Source: JAFALK01 sp042701975 (GTDB lineage: Bacteria; Pseudomonadota; Gammaproteobacteria; Burkholderiales; Burkholderiaceae_C). From it: DNA of 64,000 bases. The notes beneath the pieces are model-generated. The model saw only the letters and a program-made list of their open reading frames with translations. It was not told where the DNA came from and searched no databases. Shown piece after piece: positions 27,289-36,955 of the stretch; the first letter of the stretch is position 1, and each line of letters opens with the position of its first letter. The stretch lies in the NCBI GenBank assembly GCA_042701975.1, contig CP170561.1, positions 1,860,001 through 1,924,000 on the forward strand. The letters are read 5' to 3'. The translations under genes were made by a program, and so were the position numbers.

Positions 27289-28713
27289 TTACTCGCGCGT
27301 CACCCGCAACACCTCTTCTTCAGAGGTGACGCCGGCCGTGATCAGGCGTTCGCCGTCTTCGCGCATGGAGCGCAGGCCCGCGCGTTCAGCGGCGGTCTTG
27401 ATCTCGGCCTCGGCGGCCTGGCGGTGGATCAAGTCGCGCACTTCGTCGTTGGCCTGCATCAGCTCATAGACGCCCGTGCGGCCCTTGTAGCCGGTGCCCG
27501 CACAGGCCGGGCAGCCCACGGGATGCCAGCGGCCGTGGCCGTCCTGGCGGCGGCATTCAAGGCAGAGCTTGCGCACCAGGCGCTGGGCCAGCACGCCGAG
27601 CAGGCTGGAGCTGAGCAAGAAGGGCTCGACGCCCATGTCGATCAGGCGCGTGACGGCGCTGGGCGCATCGTTGGTGTGCAGCGTGGCCAGCACCAGGTGG
27701 CCGGTCAGCGAAGCCTGGATGGCGATCTGCGCCGTCTCGTAGTCGCGGATTTCGCCGATCATGATCACGTCCGGATCCTGGCGCAGGATGGCGCGCAGGG
27801 CCTTGGCGAAGGTGAGGTCGATCTTGGCGTTGACCTGCGTCTGGCCGATGCCAGGCAGCTCGTACTCGATCGGGTCTTCGACCGTCAGCACGTTCGTCGT
27901 GCCAGTGTCCAGCGTCTGCAGCGAGGCGTACAGGCTCGTCGTCTTGCCCGAGCCCGTGGGGCCGGTGACGAGCACGATGCCGTGCGGCTGGCGGGCGAGC
28001 GTCTTGAAGGCGGAGAGCACGTCGCCGCTCATGCCTAAGCCTTCGAGTGTGAACTTCGATTCGGTCTTGTCCAACAGGCGCAGCACGGCGCGTTCGCCGT
28101 GGGCCGAGGGCAGGGTAGAGACGCGCACGTCGATGGCGCGGCCGCCGATGCGCAGCGAGATGCGACCGTCCTGCGGCAGGCGCTTCTCAGCGATGTCGAG
28201 CTCGGCCATGATCTTCAGCCGCGAGATCAGCGCCGCGTGCAGCGCGCGGTTGGGTTGCACCACCTCGCGCAGCGCACCGTCCACGCGGAAGCGCACGCTG
28301 CTGGAGCGCTCGTAGGGCTCGATGTGGATGTCGCTCGCGCCGTCCTTGGCAGCCTGCGTGAGCAGGGCGTTGAGCATGCGGATGATGGGCGCGTCGTCGG
28401 CGGCTTCGAGCAGGTCTTCCACGGCGGGAAGGTCTTGCATCATGCGCGAGAGGTCCGCCGAGCTTTCGACCTCGCCCACGACGACGGCGGCGCTCGATTC
28501 ACGGCCCGCATAGGCGGCGTGGATGCGTTGCATCAGCTCGTTGGTCGGCGCGGTTTCCAGGCGGTCGAGCTCGAAGATGCGCTGCAGCTCGGACAGCGTA
28601 GACAGCCCGACTTCTGGTGCGGCCCACAGCACCAGCTGCTGCCCGTCGTCCTCGAGCAGCACGCCGTGCGACCTGGCGAAGGCGTAGGGCAACGGGTGCT
28701 TCATCGCAGCCAT
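27289..28713 (-). CDS. gspE: Type II secretion ATPase GspE
   Basis: A 474-residue hexameric secretion ATPase that powers the pseudopilus. Walker A is GPTGSGKTTSLYASL, the Asp box is near TVEDPIEYELPG, Walker B is DPDVIMIGEIRD, the His box is near LVLATLHTNDA, and the CxxC pairs (CLECRR and CPACAG) form the zinc-binding C-domain. It starts at the ATG within TGATG, sharing one base with the gspD stop; a longer frame antisense-like extension to 29619 runs inside gspD and is rejected. Confidence 0.97.
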   Translation of the reverse strand: MAAMKHPLPYAFARSHGVLLEDDGQQLVLWAAPEVGLSTLSELQRIFELDRLETAPTNELMQRIHAAYAGRESSAAVVVGEVESSADLSRMMQDLPAVEDLLEAADDAPIIRMLNALLTQAAKDGASDIHIEPYERSSSVRFRVDGALREVVQPNRALHAALISRLKIMAELDIAEKRLPQDGRISLRIGGRAIDVRVSTLPSAHGERAVLRLLDKTESKFTLEGLGMSGDVLSAFKTLARQPHGIVLVTGPTGSGKTTSLYASLQTLDTGTTNVLTVEDPIEYELPGIGQTQVNAKIDLTFAKALRAILRQDPDVIMIGEIRDYETAQIAIQASLTGHLVLATLHTNDAPSAVTRLIDMGVEPFLLSSSLLGVLAQRLVRKLCLECRRQDGHGRWHPVGCPACAGTGYKGRTGVYELMQANDEVRDLIHRQAAEAEIKTAAERAGLRSMREDGERLITAGVTSEEEVLRVTRE

Positions 28714-30851
28714 CACTTCTTGTCTTGCAGGGGCTGCAAGGGCAGTTGCGGGCCCGAAGCGGCCGGGGACGGCGGCAGCACCGGCGCGCCGGTGTCGGGC
28801 AGCACGAACTTCTTCTCGGGCTGCGTGTCCTGCTGCAGCGCGCGGATGGCGTCGTAGCGGTCCAGCGTGACCTGATCGGCGCCCTTCTGGTCGCGCATCA
28901 CGATCGGGCGCAGGAAGACCAGCAGGTTGGTCTTGATGCGCTGGCGGGTCTGGTTCTTGAACAGGTTGCCGATCAGCGGGATGGAAGACAGGCCGGGTAC
29001 GGCGTCCACCGTGTCGGCATATTCGTCCTTCATCAGGCCGCCCAGCACGATGATGGAGCCGTCGTCCACCGCCACTGTCGTTTCCACCGAGCTCTTGTCG
29101 GTCGTCGGGCCATTGGCGCTGTTGGCCGTGGTGGCGACCACCGACGAGTTCTCTTCGTACACCGTCATGCGCACGGTGTTGCCCTCGCCGATCTGGCTGC
29201 GCACGCGCAGGGTCAGGCCCACGTCGTTGCGGTTCACGGTCTGGAAGGGGTTCAGGTTGGCGGTGCTGGAGCCGGTGTTGGTGTAGCTGCCGGTCACGAA
29301 GGGCACGTTCTGCCCGATGACGATCTTGGCTTCCTCGTTGTCCAGCGCCACGAGGTTGGGCGTGGACAGCACGTTCGCACCCGTGGTGCCTTCCAGCGCA
29401 TTCGCCAGAGCGCCGAGCGTGATCTTGCCGCCGATGTTCTTGAACACGGCGAAGTTCATGCCGGTCTGCGCGGGGCTGGACGACAGCAGGCTGCCAACGG
29501 CCGTGGTGCCGCTGATCGCGGCCACGCTGCCGTTGATGATGTTGGCGCTGCCGGTGCCGAAGTTCGTGCCGATGCCGATCGGGTTGCTGCTGTTCTTGTC
29601 GCCGAACAGGTTCTGCCACTGCACGCCGAACTGGCCGGCCTTGGAGACGTCGACCTTCACGATCATCGATTCCACGTAGATCTGCGCGCGGCGGCCGTCG
29701 AGGCGCTCGATGGCGTTGCGGATCTGGCGGTACAGCGGATCGCTGGCGGTGATGATCAGCGAGTTGGTGCTCGGGTCGGCCTGGATGAAGCCGCCGGTGC
29801 TCGGCTGCGGAGATGCAGCCACCGGGTTGGTCGACTGCGGCGAGGTGCTGCTGGTCGTGCCGCTGGTGTTGTTCAGCGTGTTGGCGGTGTTGGTCGGCTG
29901 CGTGGTGCTCAGTGGCGAGCTGCCGCTGTTGCCACTGCTGCCGCCACTGCTGCCGCCCGCGGGGAAGGCGGCGCGCAGCACCGTGGCCAGCTTCACCGCG
30001 TCGGCGTTCTTCAGGTAGACGACGTGGATGTTGCTGTCGCTGCCCGAGGGCTTGTCGAGCTTGAGCACCATGGCCTTGAGCGAGGCCAGCTTGGCCTGGC
30101 TGGACGAGCGCAGGATCAGCGCGTTGCTGCGCGGATCGGCCAGCACGCTGGCACCGCCTTGCGTGGCCACGCCGGCCGGTGCGGCTGCGCCACCATCGGC
30201 CAGCTTCTGCACGATGGGCGCAAGGTCGGACGCCACCGAATGCTCGAGCGGCACGACTTCGATCTCGGTCGTGCCCGGCACGTCCATGGCCGCGATGATC
30301 TTGGCGATGCGCTGCAGGTTGTCCGCGTAATCGGTGATGACGAGCGTGTTGTTCGTCGGGTTGGCGTTGATCATGTTGTTAGGCGTGATCAAGGGCCGCA
30401 GCACCGCGACGAAGTTGTTGGCGTTGTCGTGCTCGATGCGGAACACCTGCGTGACGATCTGGTCGCCGCGCGGCGCCGTGTGATCGACCACCACCGTGCC
30501 CGTCTGCATGCGCGCCTCGGCTTCCGGCACGATCTTGAGCAGGCCGGCGGTTTCCACCGCGGCAAAGCCCTGGGTGCGCAGCGCGGCGAGGTAGCTCAGG
30601 TAGGCCTCGCGCACGGGCAGCGGCTTTTCGCTGGTGACGGTGATCTGGCCCTTGACGCGCGGATCGATGACGACCTGCTTGTTCAGCATCACGCCGATGG
30701 CGCGCGAGACGGCCTCGATGTCGGCGTTCACGAAGTTCAGCGTCACGGGCGCGCTGGACACGGCCGGTGCGCTCTTGGATTCGGCCGCCACGCCACCGAG
30801 GGCGATGGCCAGGGCCAGCAGCAGGGGACTCTTGTTCATGCTCATGGTCAT
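28713..30851 (-). CDS. gspD: Type II secretion secretin GspD
   Basis: A 712-residue outer-membrane secretin. A signal peptide is followed by N0-N3 domains (for example VTLNFVNADIEAVSRAIG, NNTLVITDYADNLQRI), a Ser/Thr/Asn/Gly-rich linker of about 60 residues in the N3 region, and the secretin channel domain containing VPGLSSIPLIGNLF and NLLVFLRPIVM. The protein ends with a Pro/Gln-rich tail. It forms the pore through which folded exoproteins leave. It starts at an ATGA overlap with gspN. Confidence 0.97.
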   Translation of the reverse strand: MTMSMNKSPLLLALAIALGGVAAESKSAPAVSSAPVTLNFVNADIEAVSRAIGVMLNKQVVIDPRVKGQITVTSEKPLPVREAYLSYLAALRTQGFAAVETAGLLKIVPEAEARMQTGTVVVDHTAPRGDQIVTQVFRIEHDNANNFVAVLRPLITPNNMINANPTNNTLVITDYADNLQRIAKIIAAMDVPGTTEIEVVPLEHSVASDLAPIVQKLADGGAAAPAGVATQGGASVLADPRSNALILRSSSQAKLASLKAMVLKLDKPSGSDSNIHVVYLKNADAVKLATVLRAAFPAGGSSGGSSGNSGSSPLSTTQPTNTANTLNNTSGTTSSTSPQSTNPVAASPQPSTGGFIQADPSTNSLIITASDPLYRQIRNAIERLDGRRAQIYVESMIVKVDVSKAGQFGVQWQNLFGDKNSSNPIGIGTNFGTGSANIINGSVAAISGTTAVGSLLSSSPAQTGMNFAVFKNIGGKITLGALANALEGTTGANVLSTPNLVALDNEEAKIVIGQNVPFVTGSYTNTGSSTANLNPFQTVNRNDVGLTLRVRSQIGEGNTVRMTVYEENSSVVATTANSANGPTTDKSSVETTVAVDDGSIIVLGGLMKDEYADTVDAVPGLSSIPLIGNLFKNQTRQRIKTNLLVFLRPIVMRDQKGADQVTLDRYDAIRALQQDTQPEKKFVLPDTGAPVLPPSPAASGPQLPLQPLQDKK

Positions 30852-31627
30852 CCCAGGGAAATGAGGGAGCGCGCACCTTGGCGCTGCCCGATGATGTTCA
30901 GCAGGTTGTCGAGCGCCGCTTCGCGGCCCTCAGCGGCCGTGGCTTCGCCACGGAATTGCGCACCGCGGGCATCGATGCGGCCCGAGCCTTGCAGCTGCAG
31001 CGCGCCTTGCAGGGTTTGCAGCTGCAGGGTGTTGCCTTCGGGCGCGCCGGCCAGGCTCAGCCGGTAGCTGCCCAGCGGCGACAGGGTGGAGACGCGCGAG
31101 CTGAAGTCCACCAGATCGACTGCCACGCGGCCTTGCTGGCGCCAGCCTTGGGCGTCGAAGTGCAGGGACAGGCCTTGCACGGTCAGTCGCAACTGGCCAT
31201 TGGGCTCCAGCGTGTTCCAGGGTGTGCCCAGGCCGCCCAGCAAGGCGGCGGGCCAGCGCAGCAGGCCTTCGCCGCCGTCCTTCACGGCCACGTCCATGCG
31301 ACCCCAGCCGGGGCTGAGTCGCAGTTCCAACTCGTCCTTGATGCAGCAGTCCTGCCGCGCATGCACGATGAAGGACAGGCCGCTCCACTGCGTGCGCCAG
31401 TGCAGGCGATCGGGCAGGGCAACAGCACCTCGGCTGCCGGCGCCGCCCGAGAACACGAGCAGGCCGCTGCCATTCCACACGCTGCCGCGCGCGTCGGACA
31501 GTTGCAGATGACCGTTCGTCGATCGCGCCAGCAGTTGCGCAGCCAGGCTGGCCGGTGCCCAGACCACCAGCGCCAGCAGGGCGCCCGCGAGCGCTCCGGC
31601 CACCGCCCAGCGCGAGGTCCTGATCAT
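30848..31627 (-). CDS. gspN: Type II secretion protein GspN
   Basis: A 259-residue protein with an N-terminal membrane segment and a beta-rich periplasmic domain (GSVWNGSGLLVFSG is a typical start of the GspN fold). It is an accessory component, absent from many T2SS. It overlaps gspM and gspD by 4 bases each. Identification rests on position and fold features, as sequence conservation in this family is low. Confidence 0.88.
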   Translation of the reverse strand: MIRTSRWAVAGALAGALLALVVWAPASLAAQLLARSTNGHLQLSDARGSVWNGSGLLVFSGGAGSRGAVALPDRLHWRTQWSGLSFIVHARQDCCIKDELELRLSPGWGRMDVAVKDGGEGLLRWPAALLGGLGTPWNTLEPNGQLRLTVQGLSLHFDAQGWRQQGRVAVDLVDFSSRVSTLSPLGSYRLSLAGAPEGNTLQLQTLQGALQLQGSGRIDARGAQFRGEATAAEGREAALDNLLNIIGQRQGARSLISLG

Positions 31628-32118
31628 CGGTTGCCGCCTCCGGGCAGCGTGAGGATCAGGTTGCCGCTGTAGGCATCGCCGGCGCGCTGCAGGTGGGCTT
31701 CGACGGCGCGGGCGCGGGCGGCGCTGCGCGCTTCGGCCAGCAGGGCCGAAAGCTGCTCGCCGCGGATGTCTTTCAGATTGAGGATGGCGCGGTCGCCGGC
31801 CACTTGCAGCTGGGCGGTCGGTCCGAGCCGTTCGGCGGCGGCCTGCAGCGCCTGGCGGGCTTGCGCGGCAGGCACGGCGGGCACGGCGCGCAGCAATTGC
31901 GCTTCAGCGGCCTGGGCCTGCATTTCCATCAGGCTCTGATCGAGCTTCTCGCGTTCGGCCGGTGCGCCACGAACCGTCTTCCACGCCGGTGCGAGGGCCA
32001 CGGTCCAAAGCAGGAACAAGCCGATCAGCCAGGCCAGGGCCAGCACGGCGCGCTGCTCTTGCGGTTGCAGGGCTGCGTAGCGCTCCTGCACGGGGGCGAA
32101 CATGCTTTTCTGGGTCAT
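31624..32118 (-). CDS. gspM: Type II secretion protein GspM
   Basis: A 164-residue inner-membrane protein with one N-terminal helix (AVLALAWLIGLFLLWTVALA), a coiled-coil-like middle and a small ferredoxin-like periplasmic domain. It partners GspL in the assembly platform. It overlaps gspL and gspN. Confidence 0.92.
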   Translation of the reverse strand: MTQKSMFAPVQERYAALQPQEQRAVLALAWLIGLFLLWTVALAPAWKTVRGAPAEREKLDQSLMEMQAQAAEAQLLRAVPAVPAAQARQALQAAAERLGPTAQLQVAGDRAILNLKDIRGEQLSALLAEARSAARARAVEAHLQRAGDAYSGNLILTLPGGGNR

Positions 32119-33311
32119 GACTTGGCGCGGCTGAGGACCATCTGGTTCTCCTTGTTCTCGACCTGCCAGCCATCTCCGCGCAGGCGCTGGGAGAAGGCAT
32201 CGATCTGAGCAGGATTCCAGCCCGTGGAGGAGATGCTGAGCTTGCCGGGCTCGAAGCTCAGGCCCTCTGCAGGGCCCAGGCCTTGCGGCCAGGCAGCGGC
32301 GGCGGCACCGAGCAGGGCCTCAAGATCACCATCGCCGGACAGCCCGGCTGCCACGCGCAGGGCTTCGGTTTCGCGGCGCATCTGAGCGGGTGCATCGAGC
32401 ACGGCACGCACTTGCGGGTAGGTTTGCGTGAGCGTGCTGGTGAGGGCGCTCTTGCGCGTCTCCAGCTCCTTGCGGTCCTTGAAAGCGATGAGGTTCAGGC
32501 CCAGCAACTGGATGACCAGCAGCGCGGCCAGGCCCCAGCGCAGCGCCTTCCAGCGCGGCTCGCGCGCCTGGCGCAGGATCTGGCGAGCCAGCTGCAGGCC
32601 ACGTGCGCGGGGCGCGAACTCGAACTGGGCAAGATTCCATGGGCTGGAGGCGGCGGCCAGTGCGCGCTGTTCATTCGAGCGCACGGCCACGTCGGCGCCG
32701 AGCCAGGACTGTGCGGCGGCGGCGCTGGCGGGCGAGGCGGTCCAGGCCGTGGTTTCGAGATGCGGTGCAATCAGTTGCCGCGTCAGCGAGCCTTCCACAG
32801 GCAAGCTGGCCACGCCTTCGGCATGGCTCCAGTGCAGCTGCCCATCGTCGAAGTGACCCACCGAAGCTTCACCAGGCCAGGAGCTGGGCACGATGCGATC
32901 GACGCGGACCTGGGCGGCTTCGAGTGCAGCAAGCTGACGGGCGAGCCAAGGGCGCGAGCAGAGTGCGATCCATGGTTCGCCGTTGCTCGAATCGCCTGAC
33001 AGCGCAAAGTGAACGTCGTCGGCATCGTCGAGCAGCGATTCCTCCAGCAAGCCCGCCAGGGCCTGGCGGAGCAGGCGGCCAGCCTTGGGCACGGTGGTGC
33101 GGCGCCACGCCACATCGGCGTCGGCCAGCACCAACACCACTTCGGACGCCGCCGGCAGCGGCAGGCCGCGGCCGTGCGGGCCGAGCTGGCGACCGTCGGG
33201 GCTCAAGTGCCAGGCCATGGCGTCCAGGCTCGTTGGGGCGGTCTGGCTTTCGGCCAGGCCTTGCGAGCGCAGCCGTTCACGGGGCGGCAGGAGGAGGAGC
33301 AAGGTACTCAT
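32115..33311 (-). CDS. gspL: Type II secretion protein GspL
   Basis: A 398-residue bitopic protein. The cytoplasmic N-terminal half has the actin-like fold that recruits GspE; a transmembrane helix (WGLAALLVIQLLGLNLIAF) leads to a C-terminal periplasmic domain. The start at 33311 is the first plausible ATG after gspK, with no strong ribosome-binding site; 58 bases separate it from gspK, the largest gap in the operon. Confidence 0.93.
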   Translation of the reverse strand: MSTLLLLLPPRERLRSQGLAESQTAPTSLDAMAWHLSPDGRQLGPHGRGLPLPAASEVVLVLADADVAWRRTTVPKAGRLLRQALAGLLEESLLDDADDVHFALSGDSSNGEPWIALCSRPWLARQLAALEAAQVRVDRIVPSSWPGEASVGHFDDGQLHWSHAEGVASLPVEGSLTRQLIAPHLETTAWTASPASAAAAQSWLGADVAVRSNEQRALAAASSPWNLAQFEFAPRARGLQLARQILRQAREPRWKALRWGLAALLVIQLLGLNLIAFKDRKELETRKSALTSTLTQTYPQVRAVLDAPAQMRRETEALRVAAGLSGDGDLEALLGAAAAAWPQGLGPAEGLSFEPGKLSISSTGWNPAQIDAFSQRLRGDGWQVENKENQMVLSRAKS

Positions 33312-33369
33312 GAGGATCGCGGATTCTAGGTGGCGCGTCCGACAGGCCGAATGACGCCGCTGGTTTGCA

Positions 33370-34362
33370 TCATGGAGGCAAACCCTGGGGGCCACTCGGG
33401 TTGGGGGTGTCGCTGCTGACCTCGCTGGCGGTTTCGCGTTCGAGCACGCTGACGCTCACACCGACACGGCGCACCAGCGCGCGCTGGACCAGCACGTGTT
33501 CGTCCAGCCGCAAGCGACCGGTCACGTAGAAATAGGACGAGACCACGCTGGCCCGGTCGGCTGGCAGCACGACCGAGCTGGGCAGATAGGGCCCGGCATC
33601 GGCGGTGGACGCCAGCGGCGCGTTCTGGCGCGCTTGCACCAGGCGTTCGGCCGAGGCCAGGTCCAGGCCTTCGACCAGGGCGGCAATAACTTCGCGTGGG
33701 GCGGTGTTGAGGTTGACCGGCGTGCTTTGCGGCAGCAGCGTGAGGAACGGCGCGAGGCGCGCGACAACATCCTGGGGCAGGCCCAGCCAGATGAGGTCGC
33801 GGGCGCGGTCGATCTGCAGCGGCGCGTCGGCGGCGGGCTCACTGGCGAAGGCGGCGTGCAACTGCTTGTCGATCAGGCTGGCCGTACCGGGCGACGCGCC
33901 GGCCAGCTCGCAGAGCTTGGCCAAGGTGCGCTGCTCGATCAGCAGGCGCGCGGGATCACTCACCAGCAGGTTGCGCAGGTTGTAGCGGGCCTGGGCGTCG
34001 TCGATGCGCCCGGAGAGGAAGGCGGCCGGGCCATCGTCAGCCGGCGTGCCCTTGTCATCGCCGCCGAGAAAGGTCGAGAGGCGCGCCTCGGCCAGCGGCA
34101 CGGCCCAGGGCTCGCCCAGGTGGTCCCAGTTCTTGCGGTTCTGGTTGCTGACGGCGTCCTCGCGCAAGATCAGCCGCGCCCAGTCGAGCGCGCCGAGCAG
34201 CATCCAGTCGGCCTGCGAGCGAGAGCGCTCGGAGGCCTCGACCTGCAGGGCGCGCTGCTGGTGCCAGACCATGGCCGCAGCCAGCGCCGCCACCAGCGTG
34301 ACGATGATCATGGCGGTGAGCAGGGCCGCGCCGCGCTGCTTGCGCTGCAGGAAGGCGCTCAT
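33370..34362 (-). CDS. gspK: Type II secretion minor pseudopilin GspK
   Basis: A 330-residue minor pseudopilin, larger than the others as expected. The prepilin site is QRG followed by AALLTAMIIVTLVAALAAAM; it lacks the Glu5 found in other pilins, a known GspK feature. It caps the pseudopilus tip with GspI and GspJ. A SAM-like helical domain (residues about 100-200) is recognisable. Confidence 0.94.
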   Translation of the reverse strand: MSAFLQRKQRGAALLTAMIIVTLVAALAAAMVWHQQRALQVEASERSRSQADWMLLGALDWARLILREDAVSNQNRKNWDHLGEPWAVPLAEARLSTFLGGDDKGTPADDGPAAFLSGRIDDAQARYNLRNLLVSDPARLLIEQRTLAKLCELAGASPGTASLIDKQLHAAFASEPAADAPLQIDRARDLIWLGLPQDVVARLAPFLTLLPQSTPVNLNTAPREVIAALVEGLDLASAERLVQARQNAPLASTADAGPYLPSSVVLPADRASVVSSYFYVTGRLRLDEHVLVQRALVRRVGVSVSVLERETASEVSSDTPNPSGPQGLPP

Positions 34363-35018
34363 GGACGCGCTCCGAGCAGGACGGTCTTGCTGAGCTTGCC
34401 GCCAGGGTCCTTGAAGCTCAGCACCACGCGCAGGCCGGTGGGCAGGGAACTGCTCGTGACTGCGGGAGTCGCCACCGGGCCGCTGGCAGCATTGGCGGGC
34501 TGCTCGGCGGCCTGCGTATCGGCACTGGACTGCGCGTTGGTCCAGGCCGTGCCGCGGAAGAAATACATCTGCCAGTCGGTGATGCCATCCAGCGTGGCGA
34601 TCAGGCGCGCGTCGTTCTCATTCTGCTGGTAGCTCTGCAACACGTTCTCGCGCAATTCGTCCTGACGCTGCACGGTCGGGCCGGCCCAGCGGTAGAGGCG
34701 ACCGCTGCGCAGGGTCCAGGCGATCAGCTGCAGACCTTCGGTCTGGCGGCGCGTGATGCGCAGGCTCGCACCATCGAAAGCAAGGCCCGGCGTGACGCCA
34801 CTGTCCTGTGCGGCCTGCACATCACGCTCGAATTGTTCGAGCACGGTCTGAAGCCGCATGGTGCCGTCGAGGTGGCTTTGGGCCACCTCGCGGGTGGATA
34901 TCAATGCGTCCAGGGCTCGCCAGGCCATCAGCGCCATGAGCGCCAGGATGACGAGGGCGACCAGGACTTCCACGAGCGTGAAGCCGGCTTGGCTGGGAGA
35001 CGGCTGGCGCTTCAACAT
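34359..35018 (-). CDS. gspJ: Type II secretion minor pseudopilin GspJ
   Basis: A 219-residue minor pseudopilin with the prepilin motif QAG-FTLVEVLVALVILALMA and Glu5 present. It starts on TGATG, sharing one base with the gspI stop, and overlaps gspK by four bases. Confidence 0.95.
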   Translation of the reverse strand: MLKRQPSPSQAGFTLVEVLVALVILALMALMAWRALDALISTREVAQSHLDGTMRLQTVLEQFERDVQAAQDSGVTPGLAFDGASLRITRRQTEGLQLIAWTLRSGRLYRWAGPTVQRQDELRENVLQSYQQNENDARLIATLDGITDWQMYFFRGTAWTNAQSSADTQAAEQPANAASGPVATPAVTSSSLPTGLRVVLSFKDPGGKLSKTVLLGARP

Positions 35019-35425
35019 CAGTAGCGGGACATGATGGTGGAGAGCGTCAGCCGCGGCGAGCCATCGGCATCGCTGATGATGGCGTCGACACGGCGGAAGT
35101 TGGGGTTCAGCGTGCCGGTCACGACTTGCCGGCCTCGGTAGGTGCGCCCCATCTGCTCGCAGTTGAATTCACTCTCGCCCGTACCAGGGAACTGTTGCGT
35201 GAGGCGCAGCTCGGCCAGTTGATTCTCCGCACAGAGCTGGGCGGCCAGCACGGCGTCCAGGCGTTCGGCGTTGCTGGTCAGCGCGCCGGCAGCTTTCAGG
35301 CCGGCAGCCAGGGCGACAGCCACGAGCACGAGGGCAACGAGCACCTCGATCAGAGTGAAACCGGCACTCCGGTTCGGCGAGCCGGCATGCCGGCTCGTCA
35401 ATCCGCGCTTCCTGCTCGTCTTCAT
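35018..35425 (-). CDS. gspI: Type II secretion minor pseudopilin GspI
   Basis: A 135-residue minor pseudopilin with prepilin motif SAG-FTLIEVLVALVLVAVAL. The leader is 22 residues long and basic. It overlaps gspH and gspJ by a few bases. Confidence 0.95.
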   Translation of the reverse strand: MKTSRKRGLTSRHAGSPNRSAGFTLIEVLVALVLVAVALAAGLKAAGALTSNAERLDAVLAAQLCAENQLAELRLTQQFPGTGESEFNCEQMGRTYRGRQVVTGTLNPNFRRVDAIISDADGSPRLTLSTIMSRY

Positions 35426-35910
35426 GGCGTGGCAGGTTGCACGTTGAAGGGTGAGAGCCCGTCGGTCGCCAGCACGCGCTGGTGCGAGCCCAAGCTCAGC
35501 ACCACTCGCTGCGCGCCGACAAAGGGTTCGGGTCCGAGGCGCACCGAGGCGTTGCCCAGCATTTGCACCTCGACCGGCTCGCCCAACCAGGCTGCAGGCA
35601 GCTCGAATCCTTTGGGAAGGCCGGTAAAGCGGAACTGGGCAAGGCTGCTGCGCTGGTTGGCCGGCAGCGGCGCCCAGCTGGCGGGCAGGCCATCCGCGCG
35701 GGCCTCGGCGCGGGCCATTTCAAACAGCGTGGCCAGGCGTTCGGCTTCGCGTTCGAGCTGCGCTTCCTGGGGGTCACGCAGCGCAAGGCTGACGGTCGCG
35801 ATCGCCACCGCGATCAGCGTGATCACCACCAGCAGTTCGATCAGCGTGAAGCCGCTTGACAGTGCACGCGGGCGATGGTGCCGGCTGTCACCAGTTGCCG
35901 ATGTCCGCAT
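35422..35910 (-). CDS. gspH: Type II secretion minor pseudopilin GspH
   Basis: A 162-residue pseudopilin with SSG-FTLIELLVVITLIAVAI. The start is placed at the ATG at 35910, which overlaps the 3' end of gspG by 23 bases and gives a leader of about 20 residues; the frame upstream of it is only a shadow of gspG. Confidence 0.88.
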   Translation of the reverse strand: MRTSATGDSRHHRPRALSSGFTLIELLVVITLIAVAIATVSLALRDPQEAQLEREAERLATLFEMARAEARADGLPASWAPLPANQRSSLAQFRFTGLPKGFELPAAWLGEPVEVQMLGNASVRLGPEPFVGAQRVVLSLGSHQRVLATDGLSPFNVQPATP

Positions 35911-36316
35911 CGCGGCCCTCGCCGCCCGGTTTGCCGTCGGCGCCAAGGCTGTAGACGTCGATTTCGCCCTTGATGCCGGGGTTGGCGTACTGGTAGGGGT
36001 TGTTCCAGGGGTCGTTGGGCAGCTTGTCCAGGTACGGACGCCAGCCGGGAGCGGCTGGGCCGGCGCTCGGCTTGTGGACCAGGGCATCCAGGCCTTGCTC
36101 GGCCGTAGGGTAGCGCTGGTTGTCCAGCTTGTAGAGCTTGAGCGCCTGCATGAGGCTGGCCACATCGCTTTTCGCGGTCGTGACGCGGCTGTCGTCCAGG
36201 CGGTCCATGACGTTGGGCACGATCAGCGCCGCCAGCATGCCGATGATGACGAGCACCACCAGCAACTCGATCAGGGTAAAGCCGCTGTTTCGGCGTGTGC
36301 GAAGTTTTTGATGCAT
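35888..36316 (-). CDS. gspG: Type II secretion major pseudopilin GspG
   Basis: A 142-residue major pseudopilin. The prepilin motif NSG-FTLIELLVVLVIIGMLAALIVP is canonical, followed by the conserved ALKLYKLDNQRYPTAEQGLDAL and the calcium-site C-terminal loop. It is the first gene of the minus-strand gsp operon, 56 bases from the divergent gspC. Confidence 0.97.
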   Translation of the reverse strand: MHQKLRTRRNSGFTLIELLVVLVIIGMLAALIVPNVMDRLDDSRVTTAKSDVASLMQALKLYKLDNQRYPTAEQGLDALVHKPSAGPAAPGWRPYLDKLPNDPWNNPYQYANPGIKGEIDVYSLGADGKPGGEGRDADIGNW

Positions 36317-36372
36317 GAGGAACGGCAAATTGGCGGCCTGGAACGGGATGCGCGGTGCATCATAATCAAAGC

Positions 36373-36936
36373 ATGTTGGCGCGCGTTTCAAGTTTTGTAG
36401 TCTGGGCCCTGGTGGCGGCTTCCGCCGTCTTTTGGGGAACGCAATTGTTTGCTCGCCCGGCCCAGGTACCGGCGCGCGCCGTGCAGCTTCAAGCAGGGGC
36501 GTCGCAGGATTTCTCCCGCGTTCTGGGGGCTGCCGCTGTCAATACGGCGACCCCGGTGCCGGCCGAATCGCGCTTCAAGCTGCTTGGCGTGGTGGCGCCT
36601 CAGGCTGCCCAAGGTTCTGAGGCTGGCGTTGCGCTCATCACGGTGGATGGCGTGCCGCGTGCCGTGCGCGTGGGCGCCATCGTCGATGGCGACTGGAAGC
36701 TGGTGAGCGTGGAAAAGCGCGCCGCCACGATCGGCCGCGATGGCGCCGTGACCGCGCGTCTGGAATTGCCGGAGATCCTGGGCGCACTCTCCGTGGCGCC
36801 CAGTCCGCAGGTGCAGGCCCAGGCACAGGCTCGAATGGCAGGGGAAGCGATGGCGCCCCCCGCACTGCCGACTCCTCAGCAGTTCACACGACCTGAGGCG
36901 GAGAACCGTCCGCCGGTCGGTTCGCCGACGATGTAA
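36373..36936 (+). CDS. gspC: Type II secretion protein GspC
   Basis: A 187-residue inner-membrane protein with an N-terminal helix (VVWALVAASAVFWGTQLFA) and a homology-region domain around RFKLLGVVAPQ that contacts the secretin. The Pro/Gln/Ala-rich tail lacks a clear PDZ domain. The start is the ATG at 36373; a GTG at 36355 is possible and has a weak GGGA site. A CATAAT hexamer at 36361-36366 would place the transcript start near the ATG. Confidence 0.88.
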   Translation: MLARVSSFVVWALVAASAVFWGTQLFARPAQVPARAVQLQAGASQDFSRVLGAAAVNTATPVPAESRFKLLGVVAPQAAQGSEAGVALITVDGVPRAVRVGAIVDGDWKLVSVEKRAATIGRDGAVTARLELPEILGALSVAPSPQVQAQAQARMAGEAMAPPALPTPQQFTRPEAENRPPVGSPTM

Positions 36937-36955
36937 GCCAGCAGCGCTTCAAGCC